Positions 1 through 6,528 of a DNA stretch of 6,528 bases are shown here, in pieces. How positions within the stretch are numbered: the first letter of the stretch is position 1; each line of letters opens with the position of its first letter. The position numbers and the translations under genes were made by a program. This DNA comes from Chloroflexota bacterium (lineage in GTDB: Bacteria > Chloroflexota > Dehalococcoidia > RBG-13-53-26). The stretch spans positions 1 to 6,528 of the forward strand of contig JAUWXW010000099.1 in NCBI GenBank assembly GCA_030616195.1, in the 5' to 3' direction. The notes under the pieces were generated by a model, which worked only from the letters and a program-made list of their open reading frames with translations, did not search any database and was not told the origin of the DNA.

Positions 1-166
1 CCTGCTGCGTCGTGACGTCGATGTTGATCCCCGTGTCAATGGCCCGCTTCACCAGCTCAGGGATGCCCAGACTGAGAGCAGTGGCGGCGACAAGGCAGAT
101 GCAGGCAAGCAACGCCCATCCCCAGTGATTCTTGAGAAACTTCAGCAGCCTTATCAGTACTCTCAT
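1..166 (-). CDS. ABC transporter transmembrane/ATP-binding protein, N-terminal fragment (gene runs off the left edge)
   Basis: Only the first 55 codons are in the window; the rest lies beyond position 1. The peptide begins MRVLIRLLKFLKNHWGWALL. A basic, amphipathic start is followed by a long hydrophobic segment at about residues 15-38, and then by PELVKRAIDTGI at residues 36-47. This is the usual opening of the transmembrane domain of MsbA/LmrA-type ABC exporters, where a short cytoplasmic helix leads into TM1 and then a 'kraID.gi' turn. The ATPase domain is not visible, so substrate and half- or full-transporter status cannot be judged. ATG at 164-166 is the only start after an in-frame TAG four codons upstream. 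No strong Shine-Dalgarno is seen. It lies 112 bp downstream of the MBL-fold gene on the same strand with no terminator between them, so the two may be co-transcribed. An MFS or other permease start is possible but less likely. Confidence 0.7.
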   Translation of the reverse strand, partial: MRVLIRLLKFLKNHWGWALLACICLVAATALSLGIPELVKRAIDTGINIDVTTQQ

Positions 167-278
167 GTTCGGTGACTATCCAGCCCGGCTCGTGCTTGCG
201 CCGCAACAGAAGGAAGCTGCACCAGTGACGCACCCACCAGGCTCTGAGTCTAAATGGCAGAACAAACCACACCCGGGG

Positions 279-1139
279 TTAGCCATCTCCTGCCAGACCC
301 CGGATGGTGTTAATGAGCAAAGCAAACTCCCTATCATAGTCGTCTTCATCCAAATCGTCAAGGTAGCCCAAGCCCGTGTCCTTCTTCCTGAGCAGCAACA
401 GCATCTCTTCTAGATTCTTGCCTGTCTCGGCAGCCGAGCTGACGGTTTCATACCACGCCAGGACTTTCTCTCTGTAGAGCTTTAGCCTTTCGAGCGCGTT
501 ATCATAACACCCAAAATGGCCGTAACACAGCTTCCGCGGCTCAAGTGCGATGAGCTTGTCTATAGAGGACAGGGTCTCTTCGAGTTTGAAAGGCGGTGGC
601 GTTGCCAGCCTAACCGCTCCATCAATACAGACCCCCGCCGCTTCACCGGCTATCAGCACACCATTCGCTCTGTCGAAGACACTCAAGTGGTGGGCTGCGT
701 GCCCCGGGGTAAGGTGTATCTCCAGCAATAGACCGCGTCCTAGGTCAAGTTCCATCTGGTCGGTAGCAGTCGCAATCCTATCCTCAGGCACCGGCTCGAT
801 GGGGCCATATTTGAGGGCGAGGTCGCCCAGGGTGTTGAGGCTACCCTGCCAAAGCTTCGTAGGGTCAATCAGATGGGAGCGAGCACGGCTGTGAGCCAGA
901 ATCTTGGCACTGGTCAGTGCCTTCATTGCCGTCCCTACTCCGCCAGCGTGGTCTATATGAATATGCGTGAGCACAATATAGTCAATCGCCTCGGGATCCA
1001 TGCCCACTCCGCTCAGTGCAGACAACAGATTTGGTATGGCTGCTGCTGGACCCGTGTCGACAATGACATTCTTTTCACCACAGAACAGGTACGCCCCGAT
1101 AAACCTCTCATATCCTGGTATCGGGAGCTGCAGGTTCAA
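279..1139 (-). CDS. MBL-fold metallo-hydrolase, ST1585-like (TTG start)
   Basis: A 286-residue soluble metallo-beta-lactamase-fold hydrolase. The N-terminal strands and VIVDTGP (25-31) are followed by the metal motif THIHIDHAGG (58-67), giving H59, H61, D63 and H64. Further ligands fit TPGHAAHH (H147), GEAAG (E166, where most family members have Asp) and YGHFG (H208). The set is compatible with a binuclear metal centre that hydrolyses an ester, thioester or lactone; the substrate cannot be read from the sequence. The long C-terminal tail (about 215-286) is helical, acidic and Lys-rich. The layout resembles the ST1585-like subfamily of uncharacterised MBL proteins. The start is TTG at 1137-1139: an in-frame stop lies 12 codons upstream with no ATG or GTG between them, and the next downstream Met (residue 47) would remove the first strands. 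No Shine-Dalgarno is visible. A promoter lies just upstream. Confidence 0.88.
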   Translation of the reverse strand: MNLQLPIPGYERFIGAYLFCGEKNVIVDTGPAAAIPNLLSALSGVGMDPEAIDYIVLTHIHIDHAGGVGTAMKALTSAKILAHSRARSHLIDPTKLWQGSLNTLGDLALKYGPIEPVPEDRIATATDQMELDLGRGLLLEIHLTPGHAAHHLSVFDRANGVLIAGEAAGVCIDGAVRLATPPPFKLEETLSSIDKLIALEPRKLCYGHFGCYDNALERLKLYREKVLAWYETVSSAAETGKNLEEMLLLLRKKDTGLGYLDDLDEDDYDREFALLINTIRGLAGDG

Positions 1140-1174
1140 GAGTCTGAGCGTTGGCGTGATAGCGTATACTTCGA

Positions 1175-1202
1175 TTTATGTCCTCTTTTCTATTGGTGTC
1201 AA
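1175..1202 (-). promoter_or_regulatory. Predicted sigma70-type promoter of the MBL-fold gene
   Basis: On the minus strand a perfect -35 box TTGACA (1197-1202) is followed after 16 bases by CATAAA (1175-1180), which matches 4 of 6 bases of the -10 consensus. Transcription would start near 1168, giving a leader of about 29 bases before the TTG start codon at 1139. Position and orientation fit the gene. The short spacer and modest -10 box keep this a prediction. Confidence 0.5.
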
Positions 1203-1480
1203 CAATGTAGCCACGGGGCTAGGTTCTCTTGCAGCATGAATAAGGATGCCTTAACCCCGCGTCGACTGTCAAGGCGAAGGGCATTCGCTACTTGGGCATG
1301 CTTGGAATCACAATAGCACCGCCTAAACACTCCAGAGTCAGTCCCTGGTCTCATGGGTGTCGGCGCGCTAGGTGACCTGGATGATCAGCCCGAAGGACTG
1401 TCCACGGTCAGGGGGTAGGAGTTCGACCGGATATGCCTACATAGAGCTTACGCGAGATAGCCAATGCGATGGGTGAAAGC
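1203..1480. other. Intergenic stretch without a recognisable gene
   Basis: This stretch lies between the divergent MBL-fold promoter and the tRNA-Ala promoter. I found no open frame with a credible start, ribosome binding site or protein-like composition. A 26-codon Arg-rich frame from 1238 to 1318 has no Shine-Dalgarno and no recognisable motif. A weak inverted repeat, GTAGG (1415-1419) with CCTAC (1436-1440), is the only small structure noted, and it has no terminator tail. Confidence 0.5.
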
Positions 1481-1510
1481 TTGTTAGTCCACCATGCTTG
1501 CTAGTATAAT
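1481..1510 (+). promoter_or_regulatory. Predicted promoter of tRNA-Ala
   Basis: TTGTTA at 1481-1486 (4 of 6 matches to the -35 consensus) is separated by 18 bases from a perfect -10 box TATAAT at 1505-1510. Transcription would start about 7 bases before the mature tRNA 5' end at 1524, as is usual for tRNA genes. No other promoter is obvious before the downstream nuclease-like gene, so this one may drive both. Confidence 0.75.
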
Positions 1511-1523
1511 TAGTCCGTACCAC

Positions 1524-1599
<76 letters not shown>

Positions 1600-1619
1600 C
1601 CCCGAAGAAGGGTCTCTGC

Positions 1620-1625
1620 AAGGGG
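1620..1625 (+). promoter_or_regulatory. Ribosome binding site fixing the start of the Shedu-like gene
   Basis: AAGGGG lies 6 bases before ATG 1632. This selects that codon over upstream in-frame ATG 1494, whose frame would translate the tRNA gene. Confidence 0.6.
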
Positions 1626-1631
1626 CATTGT

Positions 1632-2267
1632 ATGAGCCGGGTAGGCAAAGCACTATATGACGAGTTCAAGCTCTTGGTGGACAGCGGTACCCAGGAATCG
1701 CCACTGCAGCTTTTCTTGGAAAAGCACCCGCGAATCCTGATCCGCACGTTCAATGAGGGCGCACATTATCCCACCGTTTTTCCGAAATTCCACTTGGCTG
1801 ATCAATTCGTTCCTGATTTTGTCATGATCGGGCATCGGTCAGTGTGGTCATGGGATGTGAATCTGATAGAGATTGAGCCCGCGCTCTGTGGGAGACCGTT
1901 ATTCAACAGAGGGCGGCAAAGCACAGGTCGGCTTCGAATAGCTGAGGCACAGATCGCAGACTGGCAGGCATGGATGGAGAAATACAGAGACGGTTGTTTT
2001 GTGCCGAGGGCGTTGGAGGAGCTAAAGAAGGTAAAAGCGTGGGACAAGACACCCGGGTTCTATAGCCTTTCAGATGGCAACCACCAGACTTTGACGGCCT
2101 GGTACCGGATCATTGTCGGACGCAGGCATGACTTCCAAGGATGGGGAACTAAATACCAGAACTTGAAGTGGACGGAATCAGGTCACAGAGTCGAGATTGT
2201 GACATGGGATCGACTCCTGGAAAAAGTACAACAGTACAGCGGCATGCTTCAGCAATTCCTTTATTGA
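1632..2267 (+). CDS. Shedu/DUF4263-like putative nuclease-domain protein
   Basis: A 211-residue soluble protein with no signal peptide or membrane segment. Its layout matches the Shedu (SduA, DUF4263) PD-(D/E)xK-like domain. The N-terminal part has LQLFLEKHPRIL (25-36), like the family's 'lq.fLe.nP.ll' element. Then come a strand with VPDFVM (60-65; D62), WDVNLIEIEP (74-83), a Gln/Trp helix AQIADWQAWM (106-115), YRIIVGRR (158-165) and VEIVTWDRLLE (187-197). The expected catalytic pattern D-x(n)-E-x-K is here D62...E80-I-E82, so the Lys is replaced by Glu. ATG 1632 is chosen because AAGGGG (1620-1625) sits 6 bases upstream; longer frames run through the tRNA. Hand-counted lines give about 53% GC, against about 60% in sampled lines of the hem and MBL genes. 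Shedu proteins act in phage defence as nucleases; that this one does so is inference. It stands alone, without visible partner genes. Confidence 0.75.
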   Translation: MSRVGKALYDEFKLLVDSGTQESPLQLFLEKHPRILIRTFNEGAHYPTVFPKFHLADQFVPDFVMIGHRSVWSWDVNLIEIEPALCGRPLFNRGRQSTGRLRIAEAQIADWQAWMEKYRDGCFVPRALEELKKVKAWDKTPGFYSLSDGNHQTLTAWYRIIVGRRHDFQGWGTKYQNLKWTESGHRVEIVTWDRLLEKVQQYSGMLQQFLY

Positions 2268-2329
2268 TACCTTACCCGCACAAAGGATCCCCGGTCGCGA
2301 GGTAAGCACCTGCCGCGGGACGTCCCCTC

Positions 2330-2377
2330 AGAGCCTGCGGCTCTAATTGGACGGAGCCGACAGTGTTCTTTCTTTCC
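2330..2377 (+). terminator. Possible weak terminator or switchable hairpin downstream of the Shedu-like gene
   Basis: CGGCTC (2338-2343) can pair with GAGCCG (2354-2359) around a 10-base loop. This is followed by a pyrimidine-rich tail, TTCTTTCTTTCC, at 2366-2377. The same GGCTCT segment (2339-2344) can instead pair with AGAGCC (2330-2335) around loop TGC, so the two stems exclude each other. The T tract is interrupted and begins 7 bases after the stem, so termination would be weak. Confidence 0.3.
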
Positions 2378-2533
2378 TCCTGCACCACCGCATAAACGGC
2401 TGCTCACCTGATGCCGAACCTGACATGACCGGGCAGCACGATTACTAGGTTACCAGCTAGGTCGGGGACAAACTTCCCCTGCTACAGGAAGCTTTCGAGC
2501 AATCCCGGGCAGCCTCATTCCCAGGAGGCGGGG

Positions 2534-3136
2534 TCAGTCGGTAAAAACGTAGCTGCCTTTCGTATAGTAGGAGTAGAAGGCAACCGAGGTCAAGATAATC
2601 GTGAGGTACATCAGCGCGGCAAGCAGCCAGTCTGGACCTATGCCGAGAACACCCAGCACCAGCGCTGGCATCTGAACCGAGTAGGTAATCCTGGCTATGA
2701 GAGTAGGCGCAGGGAACTCCATGTAACGTGTGCGCCGCTTCCAGATAAAGGTGAACACACCCGCCAGCACCGTCAGGTCGGCAGCGATGACAACGAGTGC
2801 ATAGGGATAGGGGTTGAAGGGCATAAAGCCAGCCGTACGGGCCCAGAGTCCGCCGGCTATTGACAGAACCAAGGCAGGGGTCATTAGCACCCGGTCGGCG
2901 ACGAGGTCGAAAAGCGCCCCAGCTAAGGTTGACTGTCCCATTCTACGGGCCAGGAAGCCATCCAGCCCGTCCGTGCCCCAGCCGACGATGAGCAGAATGC
3001 CGGCCATCAGGATTCCTGCTTCCCTTCCCTGGACTAAGAGCCAGACCACGGCTGCGGCCAACACAACACGCGCTATAGTCACGTAATTGGGAGCATTGAA
3101 GCTCCACGACAATGCCTGCTCCGCCGAGTTCCTCAT
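2534..3136 (-). CDS. CDP-alcohol phosphatidyltransferase family membrane protein
   Basis: An integral membrane enzyme of 200 residues that moves a phosphatidyl group from a CDP-alcohol donor (such as CDP-diacylglycerol) to an alcohol acceptor, releasing CMP. The family motif is complete: D56, D59-G60, A63-R64, G73, D77 and D81, with the exact D-G-x2-A-R-x8-G-x3-D-x3-D spacing. The Asp residues bind the divalent metals. APNYVTIARV (15-24) resembles the 'PN.lT..R' opening of PgsA-like proteins. About six hydrophobic helices are expected, for example around 20-36, 40-55, 84-97, 111-130, 155-167 and 168-190. The acceptor (glycerophosphate, inositol phosphate or other) cannot be fixed. The frame extends to a GTG at 3211, but that codon lies inside the predicted promoter. 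ATG 3136 has GAGGAG 9 bases upstream and fits the family's N-terminus. It lies 129 bp downstream of hemL on the same strand. Confidence 0.88.
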   Translation of the reverse strand: MRNSAEQALSWSFNAPNYVTIARVVLAAAVVWLLVQGREAGILMAGILLIVGWGTDGLDGFLARRMGQSTLAGALFDLVADRVLMTPALVLSIAGGLWARTAGFMPFNPYPYALVVIAADLTVLAGVFTFIWKRRTRYMEFPAPTLIARITYSVQMPALVLGVLGIGPDWLLAALMYLTIILTSVAFYSYYTKGSYVFTD

Positions 3137-3190
3137 CTCATTCCACTCCTCTGACGGGGATACGTGGCCCCGCCTTGTTTTGCCAAGCAG

Positions 3191-3218
3191 ATTAGCACGG
3201 CAGGTGCGCACCTGTCAA
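3191..3218 (-). promoter_or_regulatory. Promoter of the phosphatidyltransferase gene
   Basis: On the minus strand a perfect -35 box TTGACA (3213-3218) is followed after 16 bases by GCTAAT (3191-3196), which keeps the TAAT core of the -10 box. Transcription would begin near 3184, about 48 bases before ATG 3136. This argues against the GTG at 3211 as start. It implies that the gene can be expressed apart from the upstream hem genes, although no terminator after hemL was found, so read-through is also possible. Confidence 0.55.
3201..3214. promoter_or_regulatory. Perfect 14-bp palindrome, candidate operator
   Basis: CAGGTGCGCACCTG equals its own reverse complement over all 14 bases. It fills most of the spacer of the predicted promoter and overlaps the last two bases of its -35 box. 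A dimeric regulator bound here would block RNA polymerase. The regulator is unknown, and no second copy was seen in the window. Confidence 0.45.
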
Positions 3219-3265
3219 TACACGGTAAATCCGTTCAAGGCCATATTCCATTGGATGCAACGTAG

Positions 3266-4558
3266 CTAGCGCCGGAGGGAAACGAAGGCTTGCAGGGCGG
3301 CGTCGACGGTAGCCTGAACGTCCTCATCCGTATGAGCCGCCGAGACAAAAGCGGCTTCAAACTGGGAGGGTGGCAAATAAACCCCCCGAGACAACATACC
3401 GTGAAAGAATCTGCCGTAAAGCTCAGTATCTGCCCTGGCAGCCGTTTCGTAGTCCGTCACCGGCTCTCCGCTAAAGAATACAGTGAACATTGAGCCCGCC
3501 CGCGGCAGTTGTATATCTATCCCGGTTGCGTTTGCAGCTTCACCGATGCCCTTTTCGAGGAGAGACGACCTCCTTTCAAGCTCGCCGTAGATTTCGGATT
3601 CCTTCAGAATGCTGAGGGTTTCGATGCCGGCGGTCATGGCCACTGGGTTGCCGGAAAGAGTCCCAGCCTGGTAGACCGGACCCAAGGGTGCGACCATTTC
3701 CATAACGTCTTTTCGGCCGCCATAGGCTCCCACTGGAAACCCGCCACCAATGATCTTTCCGAGGCAGGTGAGGTCCGGAGCTACTTTATGCAGACCCTGA
3801 GCTCCCCCGTAACTCACCCGAAAACCGGTTATCACTTCATCGAAGATGAGCAGGGCTCCTGACTCGCGGGTCAAGTCGCGGAGGCCCTCAAGAAAGCCAG
3901 ACCCGGGCAGCACCACGCCCATGTTGCCGGCTATCGGCTCAACTATCACGGCGGCAATCTCAGGAGCAAACTCATCGAAAAGACCCTTAACTCCCATCAG
4001 ACTATTATAAGGTGCGACCAGAGTATCGGAGGTTAAAGAGGCAGGCACACCGGGAGAGCTGGGTATGCCCAGCGTAGCCATCCCTGACCCCGCCTTCGCT
4101 AGTAACCCATCCGAATGGCCATGGTAGCAACCAGCGAATTTCACTACCTTGGCCCTACCGGTGAATGCCCGAGCCAAGCGGATGGCGCTCATGGCGGCGT
4201 CTGTGCCCGAGCTGACAACGCGCACCATTTCGAGAGAAGGCATTGCCTCGCAGACAAGCCCTGCCAGGGTCGTCTCCAGTTCAGTTGGAGCCCCAAAGCT
4301 TGAGCCACGGTCTACTGCCCTCTTGGCCGCTTCTACTATCCGCGGATGACAATGCCCCAGCATGAGTGGACCCCAGGAACATACATAATCTATGAACTCG
4401 TTGCCATCCTCATCATGCAGTCTGGAGCCCTGCCCCCTCTTGATGAAAGGTGGCGTCCCCCCGACCCCCTTGAAGGCACGCACAGGACTATTGACGCCTC
4501 CAGGCAGATAGCGCTGGGCATCTTGAAAGAGTCTGCGTGAACGGTCCCCACGCTTCAT
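3266..4558 (-). CDS. hemL: Glutamate-1-semialdehyde 2,1-aminomutase
   Basis: A cytosolic, PLP-dependent class III aminotransferase fold enzyme that turns glutamate-1-semialdehyde into 5-aminolevulinate, the last step of the C5 route to tetrapyrroles. Its 430 residues match the usual length of about 425-435. The opening is typical ([17 protein letters not shown], 18-34). [15 protein letters not shown] (116-130) forms the phosphate-binding region, CYHGHSDG (144-151) stacks on PLP, and DEVITGFR (240-247) holds the Asp that contacts the pyridine nitrogen. K268 in CLGKIIGGG is the Schiff-base lysine, and GTLSGNP (299-305) completes the site. The family's usual NSGTEA reads SSGTDA here, a conservative change. 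ATG 4558 follows the hemB stop by 10 bases, and GAGG (4567-4570), overlapping that stop, can serve as ribosome binding site. The presence of hemL implies glutamyl-tRNA reductase (hemA) elsewhere; it is not in the window. Confidence 0.97.
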   Translation of the reverse strand: MKRGDRSRRLFQDAQRYLPGGVNSPVRAFKGVGGTPPFIKRGQGSRLHDEDGNEFIDYVCSWGPLMLGHCHPRIVEAAKRAVDRGSSFGAPTELETTLAGLVCEAMPSLEMVRVVSSGTDAAMSAIRLARAFTGRAKVVKFAGCYHGHSDGLLAKAGSGMATLGIPSSPGVPASLTSDTLVAPYNSLMGVKGLFDEFAPEIAAVIVEPIAGNMGVVLPGSGFLEGLRDLTRESGALLIFDEVITGFRVSYGGAQGLHKVAPDLTCLGKIIGGGFPVGAYGGRKDVMEMVAPLGPVYQAGTLSGNPVAMTAGIETLSILKESEIYGELERRSSLLEKGIGEAANATGIDIQLPRAGSMFTVFFSGEPVTDYETAARADTELYGRFFHGMLSRGVYLPPSQFEAAFVSAAHTDEDVQATVDAALQAFVSLRR

Positions 4559-4568
4559 GCCAGGAGCC

Positions 4569-5549
4569 TCAGGCAGGTGACAGCCAGCGAGCTGCCTCCG
4601 TGGCGGAGTAGGTTATGAGTATGTCGGCCCCAGCCCTCTTGATCGCGGTCAGAGTCTCTAGAACTATCTCCCTCTCATCCAGCCAGCCTTGCTGTGCCGC
4701 TGCTTTCATCATGGCGTACTCCCCGCTAACGCTGTAAGCGGCCAATGGGTGATTGAAGGTATCACGCACCTTGCGTATCACGTCCAGGTAGGCCAGGGCC
4801 GGCTTCACCATGACCATATCCGCCCCCTCAGCGATGTCCTGCTCCACCTCCCGCAGAGCCTCCCGCCAGTTGGGTGGGTCCATCTGATAAGAGCGCCGGT
4901 CACCGAACTGGGGCGCGGACTCAGCAGCCTCGCGAAATGGTCCAAAGAAGGCTGAAGTATACTTTGCCGCATAGGCAAGAATGGGGATATGGTGGAACCC
5001 GTTTCCATCCAGCGCCCTCCGGATTGCCCCCACCCTGCCGTCCATCATGTCCGAGGGAGCTACTACATCGGCACCGGCTTCAGCGTGAGATAGGGCCGTC
5101 TTGGCAAGCAGTTCCAGCGTCTTATCATTATCAACATAGCCATCAACCACAACGCCGCAGTGACCGTGGCTGGTATATTCACAGAGACACACATCAGTCA
5201 TCACCAATAACTCCGGCACGGTCTTCTTTATGGTGCGTACTGCCTGCTGGATGACCCCGTTAGGGTGATAGGCCGAGGAACCAGTTTCGTCCTTCTTCTC
5301 AGGTATCCCGAAGAGTATTACCGCTGGAATGCCGAGCTTGCCTATAGCCTCAACTTCCCCAGGCAACAGGTCGCTGGAGTAACGATAGATGCCCGGCATC
5401 GAGGCTATTTCCTGCTTGAGCTGGCTACCCTCAACGACGAACAGGGGATAGATAAGGTCTCCAACTTCAACCTTTGTCTCTCGAACCAGCGCCCGAAGGC
5501 TTTCTGTCCGGCGCAGCCGACGCAAACGTAGTTCTGGAAAATTGCTCAT
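4569..5549 (-). CDS. hemB: Delta-aminolevulinic acid dehydratase (porphobilinogen synthase)
   Basis: A cytosolic TIM-barrel enzyme that condenses two 5-aminolevulinate molecules to porphobilinogen. Its 326 residues are the normal bacterial length. The zinc-type metal site [14 protein letters not shown] (119-132) supplies C121, C123 and C131; magnesium-type enzymes lack these cysteines. The two Schiff-base lysines are K196 in [14 protein letters not shown] and K249 in [17 protein letters not shown] (217-225) and YSVSGEYAM (272-280) are also family signatures. The N-terminal arm (1-30) that holds the octamer together is present. ATG 5549 is one base past the stop of the cobA-hemD gene. Its ribosome binding site, AAAGGGGG (5556-5563), lies inside the end of that gene, so translation of the two is probably coupled. 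Its product is used by hydroxymethylbilane synthase (hemC), which is not in the window. Confidence 0.97.
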   Translation of the reverse strand: MSNFPELRLRRLRRTESLRALVRETKVEVGDLIYPLFVVEGSQLKQEIASMPGIYRYSSDLLPGEVEAIGKLGIPAVILFGIPEKKDETGSSAYHPNGVIQQAVRTIKKTVPELLVMTDVCLCEYTSHGHCGVVVDGYVDNDKTLELLAKTALSHAEAGADVVAPSDMMDGRVGAIRRALDGNGFHHIPILAYAAKYTSAFFGPFREAAESAPQFGDRRSYQMDPPNWREALREVEQDIAEGADMVMVKPALAYLDVIRKVRDTFNHPLAAYSVSGEYAMMKAAAQQGWLDEREIVLETLTAIKRAGADILITYSATEAARWLSPA

Positions 5550-5550
5550 G

Positions 5551-6528
5551 CTATTCCCCCTTTCCCTCGAAATACCCCTCCACGGCTTCCACCAGCCCAG
5601 GAATAGTATGCTCTTTAGCCACGATATCGGCTTTCAGCCCTTTCTGGGCAAGAGCGGCGGCCGCATTTGGACCGATGCAGGCCAACTTAGCCCTCTTTAC
5701 CACCTTCCATTCTTCACCCAGTATGGCCAACAGATTATTCACTGTGGAGCCACTGGTAAAGGTGATGACGTCAATCTGTCCGCTCAAAAGCATCTGTCTT
5801 CCCGGCGAAACAGCCGCGTCCGCAGCAACGGTTCTGTAAGCGGTTACCTGGTGCACTTCCGCTCCGAGCCTGGTAATGCCTTCGGTCAGCTCGTTGCCGG
5901 CTATATCAGTACGTGGCAGAAGAACCCGGCGTCCAGCCATGTCTTGGCTGTTGAGTCCAGCCAGCAAGCCCCGGGTACTATATGTCGCCGGCAGGTAGTC
6001 AGGGTACAAACCCCTTTCCTCAAGAGCTCTGGCGGTGGCTGGGCCTATGGCCCCAACTTGAATGCCGGCAAGCCAGCGAGCATCCAAGCTAAGGGCACAT
6101 AATCGTTCCCAGAATACCCTCACAGCGTTAACGCTGGTAAAGACTATCCAGTCATAGCTCTTCAAGCTCAGGATGGCTTGGTCAAGCTCCTCCCATGAAG
6201 GTGGGGGGCTGGTCTCGATGACAGGCATTTCAGTGGGTATGGCCCCGTATTGCCGGAGAACCCGGCTCAACTCACTGGCCTGGTGCTCCGCTCTGGTCAC
6301 CAGGACACGCTTGCCAAAGAGAGGGAGGCTATCGAACCAGCGCAGGTGCTGGCGCAGCCGAACCACCTCACCCACTACTACCACCGCAGGCGGCTGAAAA
6401 CCTCCTTTCTCGGCACGGCCTACGATGTCTTCAAGCGTGCCCACCACAGTCCGCTGCTTGGGGCTGGTACCCTCACTTATCACCGCTGCTGGCGTGGACG
6501 GTGATTTGCCGTTTCGTATCAACTGGTC
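5551..6528 (-). CDS. Fused uroporphyrinogen-III C-methyltransferase / uroporphyrinogen-III synthase, 5' end outside the window
   Basis: 325 codons are visible and the frame is still open at 6528. The first 66 or so residues are the C-terminal end of a CobA-type SAM-dependent methyltransferase: [20 protein letters not shown] at about 12-31, and [11 protein letters not shown] at about 49-59. From about residue 72 ([10 protein letters not shown]) to the end is a complete uroporphyrinogen-III synthase (HemD) domain of about 250 residues, including the [13 protein letters not shown] segment and the second-half [11 protein letters not shown] segment. HemD closes and inverts hydroxymethylbilane to uroporphyrinogen III. 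The CobA part adds two methyl groups to give precorrin-2 for siroheme and cobalamin. Such fusions are known in Chloroflexota, Firmicutes and others. A TTG at 6520-6522 is not the start, because the methyltransferase fold is only half present there. The stop TAG (5551-5553) is one base before hemB. Confidence 0.93.
   Translation of the reverse strand, partial: DQLIRNGKSPSTPAAVISEGTSPKQRTVVGTLEDIVGRAEKGGFQPPAVVVVGEVVRLRQHLRWFDSLPLFGKRVLVTRAEHQASELSRVLRQYGAIPTEMPVIETSPPPSWEELDQAILSLKSYDWIVFTSVNAVRVFWERLCALSLDARWLAGIQVGAIGPATARALEERGLYPDYLPATYSTRGLLAGLNSQDMAGRRVLLPRTDIAGNELTEGITRLGAEVHQVTAYRTVAADAAVSPGRQMLLSGQIDVITFTSGSTVNNLLAILGEEWKVVKRAKLACIGPNAAAALAQKGLKADIVAKEHTIPGLVEAVEGYFEGKGE

Noticed and set aside
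57..272. Minus-strand 71-codon frame upstream of the ABC-exporter start
   Set aside because: It overlaps the ABC-exporter N-terminus in another frame, has a Trp/Arg/Cys-rich random-like composition, and has no ribosome binding site.
1238..1318. 26-codon Arg-rich small frame in the intergenic region
   Set aside because: It has no Shine-Dalgarno, no recognisable motif, and is short enough to be chance.
2473..2491. Inverted repeat CTTCC/GGAAG as minus-strand terminator after the phosphatidyltransferase gene
   Set aside because: The stem is only 5 bp and is followed by TTTG and then GC-rich sequence. It is too weak to call.
2429..2513. Direct repeat CCGGGCAGC at 2429-2437 and 2505-2513
   Set aside because: There are only two 9-base GC-rich copies, with no further copies and no link to a mobile element.
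3137..3211. GTG 3211 start giving a 225-residue phosphatidyltransferase
   Set aside because: The added 25 residues are polar and unlike the family, and the codon lies inside the predicted promoter. ATG 3136 has a GAGGAG Shine-Dalgarno.
5542..6102. Long plus-strand frames opposite the cobA-hemD, hemB and hemL genes
   Set aside because: They are antisense shadows of well-recognised genes and have no family resemblance.

Overview
The window looks like chromosomal DNA from a bacterium with moderately high GC. The best guess is a Chloroflexota/Dehalococcoidia-type anaerobe. That guess rests on a compact tetrapyrrole operon ordered cobA-hemD fusion, hemB, hemL, on a zinc-type HemB, and on a C5-pathway HemL; it is inference from gene content and was not tested by any search.

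Right half (about 2534-6528, minus strand, transcribed right to left): the 3' part of a fused uroporphyrinogen-III methyltransferase/synthase gene (cut by the window edge), then hemB one base later, then hemL ten bases later. HemL makes 5-aminolevulinate, HemB condenses two of these to porphobilinogen, and the fusion protein makes uroporphyrinogen III and methylates it to precorrin-2. The cluster therefore feeds siroheme and/or corrinoids. HemL's gene is followed by a membrane CDP-alcohol phosphatidyltransferase gene (2534-3136). That gene appears to have its own sigma70-like promoter, with a perfect 14-bp palindrome between the -35 and -10 boxes, so its expression may be separate from the tetrapyrrole genes.

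Middle (about 1480-2530, plus strand): a complete tRNA-Ala(UGC) gene with a clear promoter and an encoded CCA. A small gene for a Shedu/DUF4263-like putative nuclease follows 32 bases later with a good ribosome binding site and no terminator between them. A 9-base copy of the tRNA 3' region lies past the gene's end, so this could be a small insertion beside a tRNA. The gene is the only clearly accessory and possibly defence-related element in the window.

Left (1 to about 1200, minus strand): an ST1585-like metallo-beta-lactamase-fold hydrolase gene starting at a TTG codon and preceded by a TTGACA promoter, followed by the first 55 codons of an ABC-exporter gene that runs off the left edge.

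No CRISPR array, insertion sequence, riboswitch or rRNA was seen. The most interesting points are the tRNA/Shedu-like arrangement with its non-canonical E-x-E active-site motif, and the palindrome in the phosphatidyltransferase promoter. I see no convincing new multi-gene system.
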